A stretch of DNA of 64,000 bases from Whitmania pigra (GCA_021613335.1 JAJTWR010000047.1:169314-233313); one strand, 5' to 3'; positions 11,796 through 24,100 are shown, numbered from the stretch's first letter. Program-made: numbers and translations. Notes: a model not told the origin generated them from the letters alone.

Positions 11796-12253
11796 TGTTG
11801 CGTACGTAACTGCAAACTACAACTAAAAATAGATTTATGATACAAAGTTTATTTCATAAACAAGAAGTCAAATCAACTGAGAAAACAACGATATCAAGTC
11901 AAATGAGAAAACAAAGATATCAAGTCGAAAACGAAGAAGATAAAGGATCAAGTCAACAAAGGCCAAAGCACAAGGCCTGAGAAGAGATCACGGAAATCAA
12001 GCGAAGAGGAAGACCACTGAGGGCGAACGGATGAGTGTCTTCTCCTGGCTCCTTAAATAGACTTTCGCCAGGCTTTGAAACAAAGGAGTCCACTGCTACT
12101 CGCTGAGTCACTGTTGCTGTCCTGCACGTTTGTGGCCTGGCGGAGTTGTGGGCCGAGGTTCTGTGTCGGACGTTCCTAGTGCTGTACGTTCCTAGTGTTG
12201 TACGCTTGGAGCTTGTGTGATGATGCAAGTAGGACGAAGTTCAGTGTCCAACA
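11796..12253 (-). repeat. 5' LTR of the Ty3/gypsy element
   Basis: The 458-bp partner of 7377-7834, identical by eye. On the element's strand it starts TGTTGGACAC and ends GTACGCAACA. It would carry the element's promoter and polyadenylation signals, which I did not pinpoint. Confidence 0.95.
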
Positions 12254-12930
12254 GGTCTCATTCTAAAGAGATTTAACCTATCTTTATCAAGTTGGAGAGG
12301 CCTTTGCCATCAGACACTTATTTTTCAGGTTTATTAACGCTCAAAGTTTACGCACTAATTTTACGAACTGCCTCGGAACACAGCCTCATTTCAAATGCAA
12401 TTAACCGTAACTTAAACTTAACTAAATATTTCGACAAAGGTCTCATTCTAAAGAGATTTAACCTATCTTTATCAAGTTGGAGAGGCCTTTGCCATCAGAC
12501 ACTTATTTTTCAGGTTTATTAACGCTCAAAGCTTACGCACTAATTTTACGAACTGCCTCGGAACACAGCCTCATTTCAAATGCAATTAACCGTAACTTAA
12601 ACTTAACTAAATATTTCGACAAAGGTCTCATTCTAAAGAGATTTAACCTATCTTTATCAAGTTGGGGAGGCCTTTGCCATCAGACACTTATTTTTCAGGT
12701 TTTTAACGCTCAATGTTTACGCACTAATTTTACGTACTACATAAACAGCCTCATTTCAAATGCATAAAACCGTAACTTAGACTCAACTAAATTTTTCGAC
12801 ATAGGTCTCATTTTAAAGATATTTAATTTTTGTTTTTTAAATTCCCAAGGCCTTTGCCATCAGACACTTATTTTTCTGGTTATTAACGGTCAAATTATTC
12901 GCATTACCTCGGAAAACAGCCTCATTTCAA
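12254..12930. repeat. satellite units, 185 bp form, right of the Ty3 insertion
   Basis: The phrase GAGATTTAACCTATC recurs at about 12269, 12454 and 12639, a period of 185 bp. Later units are shorter and more diverged. It is a longer cousin of the 5.3-7.0 kb satellite, sharing AATTAACCGT, TCATTCTAAAGAGAT and the ACGCACTAA phrase. Confidence 0.9.
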
Positions 12931-13270
12931 ATTTGAATTATTTTTATACTATACACGTGATGTTGTCACTACTCTTCCATTGTCAAATAGTAGTCAGTTT
13001 TACCACGTTCTATAGTCATTTGTTTCTTCATTTTTCATTGACATAATCATAAATTTTCTCATTTTCGTTAACAGTAAAATTCACAGTTTAACAATTATGT
13101 AAAGATTCTTTCATACGTGTCGCAGAATAAAAAATAATTTTGTAACCAATCACAAACGAGCATAAAAAGTATATTATTTGTTACAAATTTCAATGAACGG
13201 CAACAATTGGAACCTTAAAATGAAAGTGATTGTTTATTCATTGAAGTAAAAATCAAAAGAAAAATTTGGG
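12930..13270. repeat. sequence shared with the foldback-element interior (27420-27720)
   Basis: Both places run from the last satellite-like unit into an AT-rich tract. Both end with matching phrases: TTGTTACAAATTTCAATGAAC against TTGGTTACAAATTTTAATGAAC, then GCAACAATTGGA, ATTCATTGAAGTAA and TTTGGGTTGG. The match stops at the AAT tract that precedes the LINE. This ties the satellite block to the 26-31 kb element family. Confidence 0.75.
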
Positions 13271-13313
13271 TTGGTAAAAATAATAATAATAATAATAAAA
13301 ATAATAATAATAA

Positions 13314-14620
13314 TCTCAATTCTGCCATATTTTTCAAAAATTTTCGAAAAGGCCGTATATCGTCGAGTTGAATCATTCTTATCAAGGTTTAGTCTGCTTA
13401 ATAACAAGCAATTCGGATTTCGAAAAAATCACTCAACATATATGCCTCTACTCTTACTTTATTCGAAAATTGCCGACGCTCTGGACCGTGGTGAGTTCAC
13501 CATCGGTGTGTTTCTCGATCTATCAAAGGCATTTGATACCGTAAATCATGAGATACTTTTGTCGAAACTTTATCATTACGGTTTGCGTGGTTGTGTTTTG
13601 AAGTGGTTCACCAGTTATTTGTCGGGTCGTAAACAATTGACAGAATTTAACGGGTTTCAATCTTCGTTTAGTGACGTAGCTTGTGGCGTTCCTCAAGGGT
13701 CTATTCTTGGCCCCTTGCTATTCATAATTTATATTAACGATTTACATAACTCATCATCTTTACTTACATTTTTATTATTCGCAGACGATACAAATGTATT
13801 TGCTTCTGGCAAAAATCTTAATGACTTAATTATCAGCATCAATAGGGAGTTAACAAATGTTGACACTTGGTTTCGCGCCAATAAGTTATCTTTAAATGTC
13901 GACAAGACAAATTTTATGCTGTTTTGCTCAAAAAATAAGGACAGAACCCATAGTATTCAACATTGCATCAACAACTTACAGATTAAACATGTCACCTCTA
14001 CCAAATTCCTCGGCATTATTATCGATGATAGATTAAACTGGTTTTTGCATATCAATTACGTTGCCTCCAAAATTTTAAAAAACATTGGCATCATGTCAAA
14101 GGTCTCTTCATTTGTTGATAAAAAAATTCTCATTATGCTTTATTATTTTTTAATATATCCTTATCTCATCTATTGTAATATCGCCTGGGCCTCTAACTAT
14201 CCCTCTAAACTTATCCACTTACTTACACTCCAAAAAAGAATAATTCGTACTATATTTTCGTACTATCTTTAATATATCCTTATCTCATCTATTGTAATAT
14301 CGCCTGGGCCTCTACCTATCCCTCTAAACTTATCCACTTACTTACACTCCAAAAAAGAATAATTCGTACTATATTTCGTCTCCATCCACGTGCCCATACA
14401 AAGGACTTTTTTTATTTCAAATGGACTTCTAAATATATATCAGATCAATAAATTCCAAACTTGCCTCTTCATATACAATTATGAACATAACTTGCTGCCT
14501 CCATCCTTTAATAATACGTTTTTCAAATCATCAGATGTCCACTCTTACAATCTTAGATCATCCAATCAATTGAGATCTGAATTTTCCCGTACCACCTTCA
14601 AAAATTATTTAACTGTTTAA
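13314..14620 (+). pseudogene. LINE reverse transcriptase, C-terminal two thirds, broken
   Basis: The frame reads RT motifs in order: FEKAVYRRVE, QFGFRKNHST, VFLDLSKAFDTVNH, GVPQGSILGPLLFIIYINDL and the catalytic FADDT in LLFADDTNVFAS. LSLNVDKTNFMLF, TKFLGIIIDDRLNW and YCNIAWASNYPSKL follow. This is a classic APE-type non-LTR RT of the CR1/L2/Rex group. The N-terminal endonuclease is absent. The 119-bp duplication shifts the frame after RIIRTIF; the C-terminal LFIYNYEHNLLPPSF and NLRSSNQLRSEFSRTTFKNYL segments follow in another frame. It cannot make a full protein. Confidence 0.9.
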
Positions 14621-14670
14621 AGTTGTTTTGCATAATTACGAATTTGAACATTTAATAAATAAAAAGATTC
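13314..14670 (+). mobile_element. 5'-truncated LINE, CR1/Rex/L2-like
   Basis: Only the reverse-transcriptase domain and C-terminus remain, followed by a short 3' UTR ending in TTTAATAAATAAAAAG. The 5' side starts abruptly after an AAT tract (13280-13312), so truncation occurred at or in a microsatellite. A 119-bp tandem duplication (14151-14269 and from 14270) breaks the frame near the C-terminus. Confidence 0.88.
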
Positions 14671-14929
14671 TTTCAACTTAAAGTAGTGTTTATGAACTTT
14701 AAAATTTCTTTATTATTTATTAAATAATTATAGAAACTAAAAAAATATATAACAATTAAATTAAAAATAAGTAAAATATTAAATTATTGAAAAAAACCTA
14801 TATGAGACTAATGATGAAGTGGGCCGCCATGACCAAATTTCCCGGGCCGGTTTTTTAAGCCAGTCTGACCCTGATGGTGAGCCCAATTAACAGTTAGATG
14901 TTTAATATGAAATATGGCACTGCTTTTGT

Positions 14930-15560
14930 TTGCAAATGTAGTCTGTCTATGTCTGCTCCAACAGTAGAAGTCCCAATGGCAATGATGCTGCCAAGGGTTC
15001 TCTGTAAGCAGAGATCTTAACTTCGATTTCTTGTTTTTCATTGTAGAAAACAGGTGTTCGTAAGAGTGGGTGCTTCCGAACAGTGCAATGAACTTCCTAG
15101 CGTCCTGTGAAAGATTGATATATTTGGTTGTTGACACTTTTATCATGCTCAGCGAAAGCTTTTTTAAGTAATTGTTATTCTGAATATCAATGAGTTCCAG
15201 CTGGTATTTGTCAGCAGCGTAGGATCAATCGAAAATGGAATACTGATTTGCTTTACGGTGCCTGGGTGCCTTCTGAACTCCAGTATACATAAGCAGGTTT
15301 TGTAACTAAGTCAGAGTATCAGTAGGCCTTGCCGAAAAGGACTGGGTAATGTATAACTTTTTTCAGAATCAGCTGTGAGTGAACTAGCTTCAACTTCTGA
15401 ATGAACGGCCCAATATGTTCACATCAATATGTTCACATATGTTTGCATCAGCTAGTTCTTTCCTTGAAGTCTGACGTTCAACTCGGCCATGAATTTCGTC
15501 ATGTAGAATAGAAACGCCAAATCATCCAACCATGGGTCATCATCCAGGATTCTTACATTG
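14930..15560 (-). pseudogene. hAT transposase relic, GTF2IRD2/ZBED5-like
   Basis: On the minus strand the fragments read in the order of this transposase family: WLDDLAFLFYMTKFMAELNV, LQGKN, then FRRHPGTVKQISI, YQLELIDIQNNNYLKK, and the C-terminal FIALFGSTHSYEHLFSTMKN followed by KKSKLRSLLTE. The last is the hATC dimerisation region. At least one stop (after LQGKN) and several frame changes show it is dead. No terminal inverted repeats were identified around it. Confidence 0.75.
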
Positions 15561-15646
15561 GTCATCATGGATATTTGCCAGCTGACATTAGGAGCGGTTA
15601 AGGTGAAAGCGAGTAAGATCGAAGGATAAACTGAGAAGGACCAAAA

Positions 15647-16918
15647 ATGCCCAAGTCGTTGAATGAACTAAGTGTTATGGAACTGAAAGTAGAGCTGAGG
15701 TAAAGACAGTTGAACAGCAAAGGAAAGAAGGAAGAACTTATAGAACGTCTTGAGATATGGATAATCGACAATGGTTGTGACGTGGACGATTACATATTTG
15801 AAGATCCTGGCCTTATAAAAATTATGGCCAAGATGGATGCCAATATGGACAAACTAGAGCAGCGCCTGATGAATCTCTTTACAGAAGAGGAAATTAAAAT
15901 CAATAAATTAGACAGTGTCTCAAGCGAAACTATCAAAGAATCTTCGATTCCTGAAATGGAGCGTCAGGAGAAAATAACTGAGGTTTCCTTCGACAAAGCT
16001 GCCACTATGTGTCAACCAGAGGAGACTCCAACACCAAAAACAACATGCCAACTGAAGCATCAGCGACGCGCCCGATTACCACACTGGTCCCGGTTGAGAA
16101 AGAGAGCGAGGAAATTGTAGATGGAAGAACTTTAGGAAGCAAAGTGTTTCTTCCATGGAGTGAGGAATTGGGGAAGGAGCTGAGGGAAGAGCTGGTTGAG
16201 GAGAACGGTGCTGAGGAGACCTTTGCTGAGATAGGTGAGGGCAGTTTGGTGGTTGACGGGGACAGTCCAATAGTGGAGCTCCCCATAAATGTTGAGAATA
16301 AGGACAACGGTGAGCCGAAGGAGATTTTGGCAAACTCCAAAGAAGTCAGTGTCCGATAAGCCAGTTCCGTGCACGATTTCCTCGTTGGTGTCGGTTGTGG
16401 AGAAAACCAAAGGAATAATTGAAGGGGGGACTTTGGGAGAGACCAGAGTGGAGCATCCTCGCGTTGAGGAATCAGTGGAAGAACTGGACCCGGAGAACAG
16501 TGGCGAGCGATTTGAGTTGGAGGATGCGGATGTCATTGCAGAGGAGAGTGGAGATGTTGGCGGTGAGGTGCTCGGTGATAATGAGTACGTAGTTGAAAAG
16601 GTGGGATTGATGTCTGAGGAGTGCATTTGTGGAGTTCTCAGTCAGGGCGGGCTTTCTGGCCTTCGGAGGTCGTCGGAGACTCAGGGCGAGCCTTTAGTAC
16701 TGTTGTTCGTCTTGCTGATCTTTTTCATCAAGCGTTTTTGTGTAGATACCGGAGGAGGACGGGCTTGCATTGACACGATTATGGCGGTGCATAAACACCA
16801 TGTGAGAGATTGTGTCCCGAGAGTAAAAATGAAGGTGGCACACATCCGCCGACTGGCGAGGAATCACGGGAGCAGCTTGTTCGGGACGAACAAATTTAAG
16901 GAGGGTGCAATGTTGTAA
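15647..16918 (+). pseudogene. SAP-domain Gag-like protein of an LTR element, broken
   Basis: Starting at ATG 15647, the first codons form a SAP motif: LNELSVMELKVELR, then a TAA stop, then QLNSKGKKEELIERLE. SAP domains bind DNA and occur at the N-terminus of some retrotransposon Gag-like proteins. Two more open segments follow in shifted frames (16009-16359 and 16289-16918), acidic and glutamate-rich, ending in KMKVAHIRRLARNHGSSLFG just before an LTR-like sequence. No pol is present, so this is an internally deleted or never-autonomous element. The Gag assignment is inference from context. Confidence 0.6.
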
Positions 16919-17511
16919 ACTTGGCAATAAATGTTTAAAATTATATTGCCGAGAATAATTAGATTTAAATCTAACTATATTTGCGGTAATATTCATTATC
17001 TTTTTCTACGTGGTAGTATCTACTTTATGACACACAAAGGAGCCAACAGCATCCAACACAGCTTACAGTTCTAAAGTACTTCATATCCTTGGCGCACTTA
17101 CCTTCGATTATTCAGTTCAGTTAACTGAATACTTGCTTAATAAACTTACTCTAAAACTTACTATTTCCCGGACCCCAGGTTATATTAAGTTAGGGAGATT
17201 TGCTTTAGATCCTAAGTTTAGATACCTAAACAGTATCATATCAACCTTAAAAAGTCATTATGGCACACAATTTTGATATTTTTATTTTTCCATTTTATTA
17301 TTAATTTTTACACGTCCCATCAAAATGCCGTCCCTTGGTTTGTGGACCGCCATTCCCGCCCCCTTTGCTATGCTTCTGCCCTACACTGGGCGCGCTATTT
17401 AAGTTTGAACTTCAACCTATTTTGAGAGTTGCTTAGAGTTTTTAGTTCTGTTGTTTCGAATACGAATTGAAAAGTTTGAGTTCTAATAAAATAAATTTAT
17501 TGACATTTACA
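16910..17511 (+). repeat. 3' LTR of the SAP-Gag element
   Basis: It begins TGTTGTAAACTTGG directly after a purine-rich tract (AAGGAGGGTGCAA) and appears to end TTTACA. A diverged second copy at about 50470-50942 (minus strand) shares TGTTGTAAACTT, an ATTATTCAGTTC...TTAACTGAATAC block, TAATAAACTTA and GGACCCC...GGTTAT. The second copy is what makes an LTR reading persuasive. No matching 5' LTR is visible before 15647. Confidence 0.65.
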
Positions 17512-17539
17512 GGTAAGTGAAAAGTCTAAAAAAATATCC

Positions 17540-17934
<395 letters not shown>

Positions 17935-17935
<1 letters not shown>

Positions 17936-20900
17936 TGGAAAATTTTAAATCACTGATTGTGAGCCATGACCTATCCAGGGAAGACAGAGAACAGTGCAAA
18001 GTGTTGATAAAGAAGGCCAAACAAGAAAAAGAAAGAACAGGTGAAGTTGAAAAGTTTACTTACAAAGTGAGAGGAGAGCCAGGATCCTTCTACGTTGTCA
18101 CTGTTAGGAGGCCGAATTTTTTATAATGAAAGAGTCAAAAGAAATGAAAGAAAAAGGGTATGTATGGCGAGACAGAAATCCAGATATTTTCCCGGGCATG
18201 AACCCCAATAATTTGAGTAATCAAAAAAGATTTATCATCAAAGAAAACAAGCTCACAACACTAGAAATTGAAGAAATTATGGCAGATGTTGCTTCGAAAA
18301 CTGGGGACTGCCAAGATTCCGCTCATGATGTGGATGATGACGGCTGCAACAGATCAGTGGAGTATCATACTATTGGAACAGTTGCCAGCAGAACAGAGAA
18401 GGAAATGACAAAAGAAATAGACATCAAAAATATGGAAATGAAAATCGCTTCAAAAGTCAGTGAGGTCAGAAAATACAAAATCGAAGAAAGGAAGAAATTA
18501 AATAAAATAAAAAACGTTAGGTTGATCACCAAAGAAATAGAATTGGCGAACGAGGCACTGCATAACATTACTGCAAATACCACCTTAAATCAAACAGAAG
18601 TTAATGAATGGATCTATGCGACCACGGCTGTGATTGCAGGAGAAAGACCTGAAATCAGAAATGGAACACAACGATTAGAGATGCCGAAATGGAAGATCAG
18701 AATAAATGAAGCTATTAACAAATACAGAAAAGAAATGGCCATTTTAAATAAATTCAAAAAAGGCAAATCCAGTCAAAAAGTCCAAAGAAAGCTGACGCTG
18801 AAGAAAAATCAAACATGGGTCTGAATCAAACCGATGAGCTTAAGAATAACATCAGAATGAAATTGCAAGCCAAGGCACAGAGATTAAGAAGATACAGCAA
18901 ACGTAGTACACAATACCAACAAAATAGATTGTTCAACGAAGATCAAAAGAGATTTTATAGAGAAACCAATAAATGTCAGATTCGAGTGCAGAAACCACCA
19001 GATCCCGTGGAAATTGAAAAGTTTCGGAAAGAAATACTGGAAAAGGAAATCAGACACAATTACTAGACGGAGTGGATTCGAAAGGAAGAATTGGCCCAAG
19101 AAAATTTGCAGACAGATACATGGAAAGATATAGACGAATTGGAACTGAAGAAAACAATTGCAGGTGCACAAAATTGGAAGTCCCCAGGTATAGATAAGGT
19201 ACAAAACTTCTGGTTGAAATATTTGGTGTCGCTTCACGGTCGACTAGTGTGTGGGTACAACGAAATAATGAAAAATCCAGGAAGTATGCCCGACTGGGTA
19301 ACGGAGGGAACCACCTCCCTGTTACCAAAGACTCAAGACACAACACAACCGAAGAATTACAGACCTATAACTTGTTAACCAACAATGTACAAAATTCTGA
19401 CTTCGCTGATAGCAGAGAGAATTTACTGCCATCTTGACAAAAATAACATTCTTCCAGAAGAACAAAAAGGGTGCAAGAAAAAAAGTCGAGGATGCAAGGA
19501 CCAATTACTTATAAGTCAGATGGTGGTGCACCATGCAAAGAAATTTAAAATAGATTTATGTATCGCATGGATAGATTATAAAAAAGCTTTTGATAGCATT
19601 CCCCATTCGTTGATTAAGCAAACTTTAGAAATATATAAGATTAATGATGTAACTAGAAGTTTCATTCATCAGTCAATGCTTAAATGGAAAACTAGTATGA
19701 TGTTAACGGTCAAAGACGGGTGCTTAAAAACAGGAAAAATTTCTGTTAAACGAGGAATATTCCAGGGAGATTCGTTGTCACCGTTGCTGTTTTGCATGAC
19801 CCTGATACCATTGTCAAATTCCCTCAGGAAAACCGGAGCAGGCTACACAATACATGAGCAGCAGATAAGTTACCTGTTATATATGGATGACCTAAAGTTA
19901 TTTACAAAAAGTCACGAACAGATGGAGGAAAATATGAAAATCGTTGAATACTTTAGTAATGACATCCAAATGGAATTTGGAATTGAGAAATGCGCCACGA
20001 TAGAAATAAAACAAGGAAAAGTCATACAGGGAAGGAGCATCCACCTCTCAACCCCTCCGCAAATTAGATCACTGGAAATCAATGAATACTACAAATACCT
20101 TGGGATGGATGAAAAAAGTGGCATAAATGACAAGCTGATGAAACAAAATGCAAAAAAAGAATACTTCAGAAGATTGAGGACAGTTTTGGCCACTCTACTT
20201 AACTCACAAAATAAAATCACTGCTATCAACAGTTTGGCAACACCAATTCTCGCCTATGGCTTCGGAGTGGTTCATTGGTTAAAATCGGAAATTGAAAAAA
20301 AGTGACAGAAAAACAAGGAAAATTCTCACGATTCATAAAATGCACCATCCCAGAGCTGACGTGCAGAGGTTATACGTTAAAAGAAAGAATGGCGGCAGAG
20401 GGCTCCTCGAAGTAGCAACGGTCTATCAACAGTCAATATTGGGCCTTTCGGAATACATAGACAGAGATACCAGTAAACTCATTCAATTAGTTAGAATGGA
20501 TGACAGCCTCAAAAACAAATACTCGGTGACAAAGGAAGCAAACAAAATTAAAAATAGATATGCACCGAGGAACTGCACTGATATAAAAATCACTGATGAA
20601 TTTAAGAAAGAGATAGAAATGGAAAAGTTGGAAGACATAAAGAGGAAGCCCCTGCACGGACAGTTTTTTAGGAACATGGAAAAGTCAGGATTGAGTAAAG
20701 AAATGTCGGTTGCATGGCTCAACAGAGGTAAAATGAAAGGGGAAACGGAGAGCCCAATCATTGCGGCACAGGATCAAGTGTTGAAGACAAGATACTACCA
20801 AAAACACATCCTGAAACAAAAAGTAAGCAGTACATGCAGGATGTGCCACAAAGCAATAGAAAGCATCAGTCACGTTATCTCGGGATGCCAAGTACTAGCA

Positions 20901-21398
20901 CCAACAGAATACACCGAAAGACATGATAGAGTAGCGGCATACATCAATTGGAAAATTTGCAAAAATACAGAACTCCATGTAAATGAAAAATATTATTTGC
21001 ATGTGCCTAAACCTCTGGTGAGAACTGACGAAATAACAATAATGTGGGACCAAGGTGTTGTAACAGATAGAAAAATTCAAGCCAACAGACCAGATATAAT
21101 ATACCTAAATAGAAAGAAAAGACACTGCCTGCTAATTGAAATCTCCATACCTGACGACGAAAATGTTCTAAAGAAAATAAATGAAAAAATTCTGAAATAT
21201 AAAGACTTACAAATTGAAATTGCAAGAATGTGGAATGTGGAAGTCCGAACGATACCGGTTGTGGTGGGAGCCCTGGGGACAACTGGGGAAAATTTAAAGA
21301 AAGAGTTAGATATGATGCCTGGAAAACCAAGTCAACCTGAGATCCAAAAGATTGCCCTGTACGGAACATGCCATATATTAAGAAAAATTTTGGGATGA
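17935..21398 (+). pseudogene. RLE-LINE polyprotein, lightly broken
   Basis: Segments in order: basic N-terminus (17935-18123), then a lysine-rich coiled region (18126-18824, KIASKVSEVRKYKIEERKK). The RT follows with NWKSPGIDKVQNFWLKYL, KNYRPITC, IAWIDYKKAFDSIPHSLI, FQGDSLSPLLFCM and the catalytic YMDD in YLLYMDDLKLF. After a frame change at 20290 come PRADVQRLYVKRKNGGRGLL and a CCHC finger (CRMCHKAIESISHVISGC). The endonuclease signature is RPDIIYL with LIEISIP. Lesions: frame changes near 18124, 18815 and 20290 (an A-run), TAG at 19064 and TAA at 19376. The rest of each domain is intact in sequence, pointing to recent death. Confidence 0.9.
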
Positions 21399-21524
21399 TA
21401 CTGGAAATTGATTGATTTTGTTTTTTTTTTGTGTTTTCTCCCGTTCTTTTTTTCTGTTTGTGGCTGCCTGGTTGAGACCTGGCGCCGTTGACTTTCCGGC
21501 CGTTATGGCTGTGGTGGCTTGTGA

Positions 21525-21571
<47 letters not shown>
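17935..21571 (+). mobile_element. RLE-type LINE (R4/Dong-like, tentative) embedded in TAA repeats
   Basis: A non-LTR element with a central RT, a CCHC finger and a C-terminal restriction-like endonuclease, then a 3' UTR (21399-21525) and an AAT tail. TAA microsatellite lies on both sides. R4-clade Dong elements are known to insert into TAA repeats, so the flanks suggest target-specific integration. The 5' end begins immediately after the microsatellite and may be slightly truncated. The coding region carries two frameshifts, a further frame change and two nonsense codons, so this copy is inactive but young. Confidence 0.85.
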
Positions 21572-21639
21572 GATCTTTTCGAAAAAAACTTTAACGAAAG
21601 TCTTTATCAAGACCGAGACCAGGAAGCTGAACCTGACAG

Positions 21640-22060
21640 CTTCGTGTGCTTTTAGGCAGGAATGATGTTAGGATTATTGCTTGCAACATTCTCCTCACCC
21701 TAGCTAAGAATGACGCCGAGATTGTTAAGCTGTTGCAAATAACAGAATTAGACGGTAAGAAAGTGCACTGGTTGCGAAAGCGCAGTCAAAGTAATTAAGA
21801 GTATTGATGAGAAAAGGGAGGTCACTTCGGTGGTCATCCTCTGTTTTGAGGGTACTATCCCGATAGGTTTAAAGTAGGTTACTTAAGTTTTAAGATTAAG
21901 CCCTACATTAGGGAGCCTATTACATGCTTTAAGTGTAATGGCTAAGGTTAAGTGCCCCAGATGCCTGGGAGAGCACTCTTTTAGGGATAACGTTGAGAAA
22001 CGTTGAACGACTTGTGATAGCACCAGTCAATATACTGGGAAGGCTATTTGACCGCACCGC
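21640..22060 (+). pseudogene. LINE ORF1 zinc-knuckle fragment
   Basis: Degenerate frames read VGYLSFKIKPYIREPITCFK then CNG, followed by KCPRCLGEHSF. This is the pattern of the Gag-like ORF1 of Jockey/CR1-type LINEs (PYI..P..CFKC, then C..C...H). Several stops break it. It is independent of the preceding element. Confidence 0.55.
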
Positions 22061-22349
22061 AAAATAGAGAAAAAGGCAACCACACTGAGGATTACTAAGC
22101 TTTCAGCTATGCTTAAGCTTTCACTGCTGCCAAAAATAAGCTCGAGGTCAGCTTGGCTAGACCAGCGGAAACTACATCAGGAGTGGTGGCTGACTCCTCA
22201 GTGTAACAAACTCTGTGACCAATATTTTGAGAAAATGCTTCTTTTAAAGAAAAATAAACAATTTTATTGATAAATGTAAATTCTGTTATTTGTGTTCACT
22301 TGTCTTAACATTGTATTGAAGATAAAGAATATTGTTTCTGTTCAATGAA

Positions 22350-22484
22350 GGAAAAGTACTTATATAAGTATATACTTATACTTAAGTACATTGGCTACAA
22401 CGCACTTGTACTTATAAATACATTCAGCTCCAAGTACTTGTACTTATAGTTAAGTACATTTTTGGAGTACTTACGCCAACACTG
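22350..22484. mobile_element. one end of a hAT-like element
   Basis: Repeated AAGTACTT/TACTTATA phrases lead into GGAGTACTTACGCCAACACTG at the end. CAGTGTTGGC is a familiar hAT terminus flanked by subterminal AAGTACTT copies. The other end was not found, so this is a fragment. Confidence 0.5.
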
Positions 22485-22749
22485 GAATCATCGTAATCTT
22501 TTTGTAGAATTTGAGAGTTCTGCATAGGATCACAGTAATATAGTTGCTATCCTTGGGCTCCAGACCTGCTAACTTGGCCAAATGGCCCTACCAATATTTG
22601 CTGGCCATTTGCCCCAAACTAACTTATCTTGTACCAGCAACGCGAAATCATAATAAGCGGGTCTGTTTGCGCCTCACACGGGATTAATGTGGCGTTGCGA
22701 CCCTGAGATGTGCCAATTTAAAAATGTTCTCTTCAAAGCATGAGTAGAC

Positions 22750-23105
22750 AGTGCTTCAACTAATAAGAACCAATTTGCCAACTTAATCAAAATTCTTATC
22801 ACTGGTCTTTGTGAAGTACCACAGAGGCCTATTTTCCAGTAGGGAGGTCAAGAAACACCATCAATAAAGCTCATCATTAACATCACTGAAAACTCTTCAG
22901 ATGCCAATATGTTCAAAAATTCTCTTCTTAACCAACGCACAGGGAAACACAATTATAATCCAAACAGATAATCCAGAACACTTTTCAAGCACTATTCCTG
23001 CATCACATATCAGAAAAACTACATTTTAACAAACAATTGAAGTAAAACGTTTAAATGCCACTTCCGAAGGGCAGTAGGCTGCAGAAAGTAGGAAGTGGTG
23101 TAAAA
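22750..23105 (-). repeat. inverted partner of the 2608-2895 repeat
   Basis: Read on the minus strand it reproduces the 2.6-2.9 kb segment. It has an additional 16-base insertion beside the CCACTTCC...GGAAGTGG hairpin. Confidence 0.7.
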
Positions 23106-23309
23106 ATCTAACTTTAAATTGTGCAAACAATTTCACCCACTTTTTTCTCATTTTCACTTAGGCATTCACTCAAAATTTAATTAAGAGAAACATTTATAAA
23201 TGTGAGAAATGAATATTTAAACTAATACCGAAATCAGGGCCAGAAAGTGTTGGTATTGTAATCAGCTACAATAGCTTAGATTCTGCTTAAATGGAGTGAA
23301 GGAGTAGCA

Positions 23310-23573
23310 ACACATTCAGAAATAAAAAAACGTCTGAGAGACCAAATCTTCTGGTCAAAGAAGCAGTTAAGAGGGTCCAACCTTGAACGTTTTATAAACC
23401 AGCAATTGACTAAAACCAATGCTCACACATTCTTTGAATGCAGGCAATTGGTCAAGCAGAAAAAAATCAGCAACACTTGGACAAACAATGGTATGGTTTG
23501 TATCAAGAAATCTAAACTCCTGAATGAAGTTCCACTTAAAATCTCTTCACTGGAAGATCTAGAGAACTTGTAA
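23310..23573 (+). pseudogene. LINE ORF1 fragment, FP25K-like
   Basis: A short frame ending TAA at 23571 reads RDQIFWSKKQLRGSNLERFI, then NQQLTKTNAHTFFECRQLVK, ISNTWTNNGMVCIK and ISSLEDLENL. The pattern 'L(K/R)G..I.IN..LT......F..AR.L.K...I...WT.(D/N)G.' is that of CR1-type ORF1 proteins related to baculovirus FP25K. No RT follows, so it is an isolated fragment. Confidence 0.6.
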
Positions 23574-24100
23574 TGAATACCAAAAAAGACTGGTGTGAAT
23601 TTTATTTAAATTTCAGTCCTGATAAGTTGTTTAATCAACACGTTGCTCAAACATCTCTGATCTACCCAAAATTATACTTTCCATCTTTTGCCTTGCATCC
23701 AAGGATGAAGTTTCTAAAAGTATCAGAACAATTTATGTAGACATAAGTAATTATTGCTATGATAAGCTTAATCAACATTTGTTGTGAGATATTACAGGTC
23801 ATTAAATGTAAATGTTCTCTACAAAAAATGTTTAATAACCCGCTTTAATGTTTGAATCTCCATATCTTTCCTCTATAAATAAAAGTTATTAAATTGATTG
23901 TAGGTTATAAAATAAATATTGTGCTAGCGTTTAAATATTTCTTTCTTCAAAAAATAAAATGTCCCGAGATATTGCCTCATTAAAACAATTATTAATGAAA
24001 CCTTGAAGCATGATCTCAACTCAGATGAAAATCAGCAACGTTATAACATTTTGAAGATATTTATTAGCATTTCAACATCATTGGCAGCATCCACCATAAA
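23574..24100. other. AT-rich non-coding stretch
   Basis: No gene or repeat with clear boundaries is visible. Confidence 0.4.

Larger units (their letters stand above)
7377..12253 (-). mobile_element. full-length Ty3/gypsy LTR retrotransposon, CsRn1-like
   Basis: A complete element of 4877 bp on the minus strand: 5' LTR 11796-12253, PBS 11780-11792, gag, pol, polypurine tract 7835-7848 and 3' LTR 7377-7834. The LTRs start TGTTG and end CAACA. A 4-bp duplication GGTC flanks the element (7373-7376 and 12254-12257). The primer-binding site matches the 3' end of tRNA-Trp as I recall it. That site, together with a CHCC rather than CCHC Gag knuckle, is typical of the CsRn1 clade. Both reading frames are open and the LTRs are identical by eye, so insertion is recent and activity is possible. 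It sits inside the satellite array. Confidence 0.95.

Noticed and set aside
18365..21369. Several hydrophobic minus-strand frames antisense to the RLE LINE
   Set aside because: They are shadows of lysine-rich and A-rich sense codons; none has a start context or motif.
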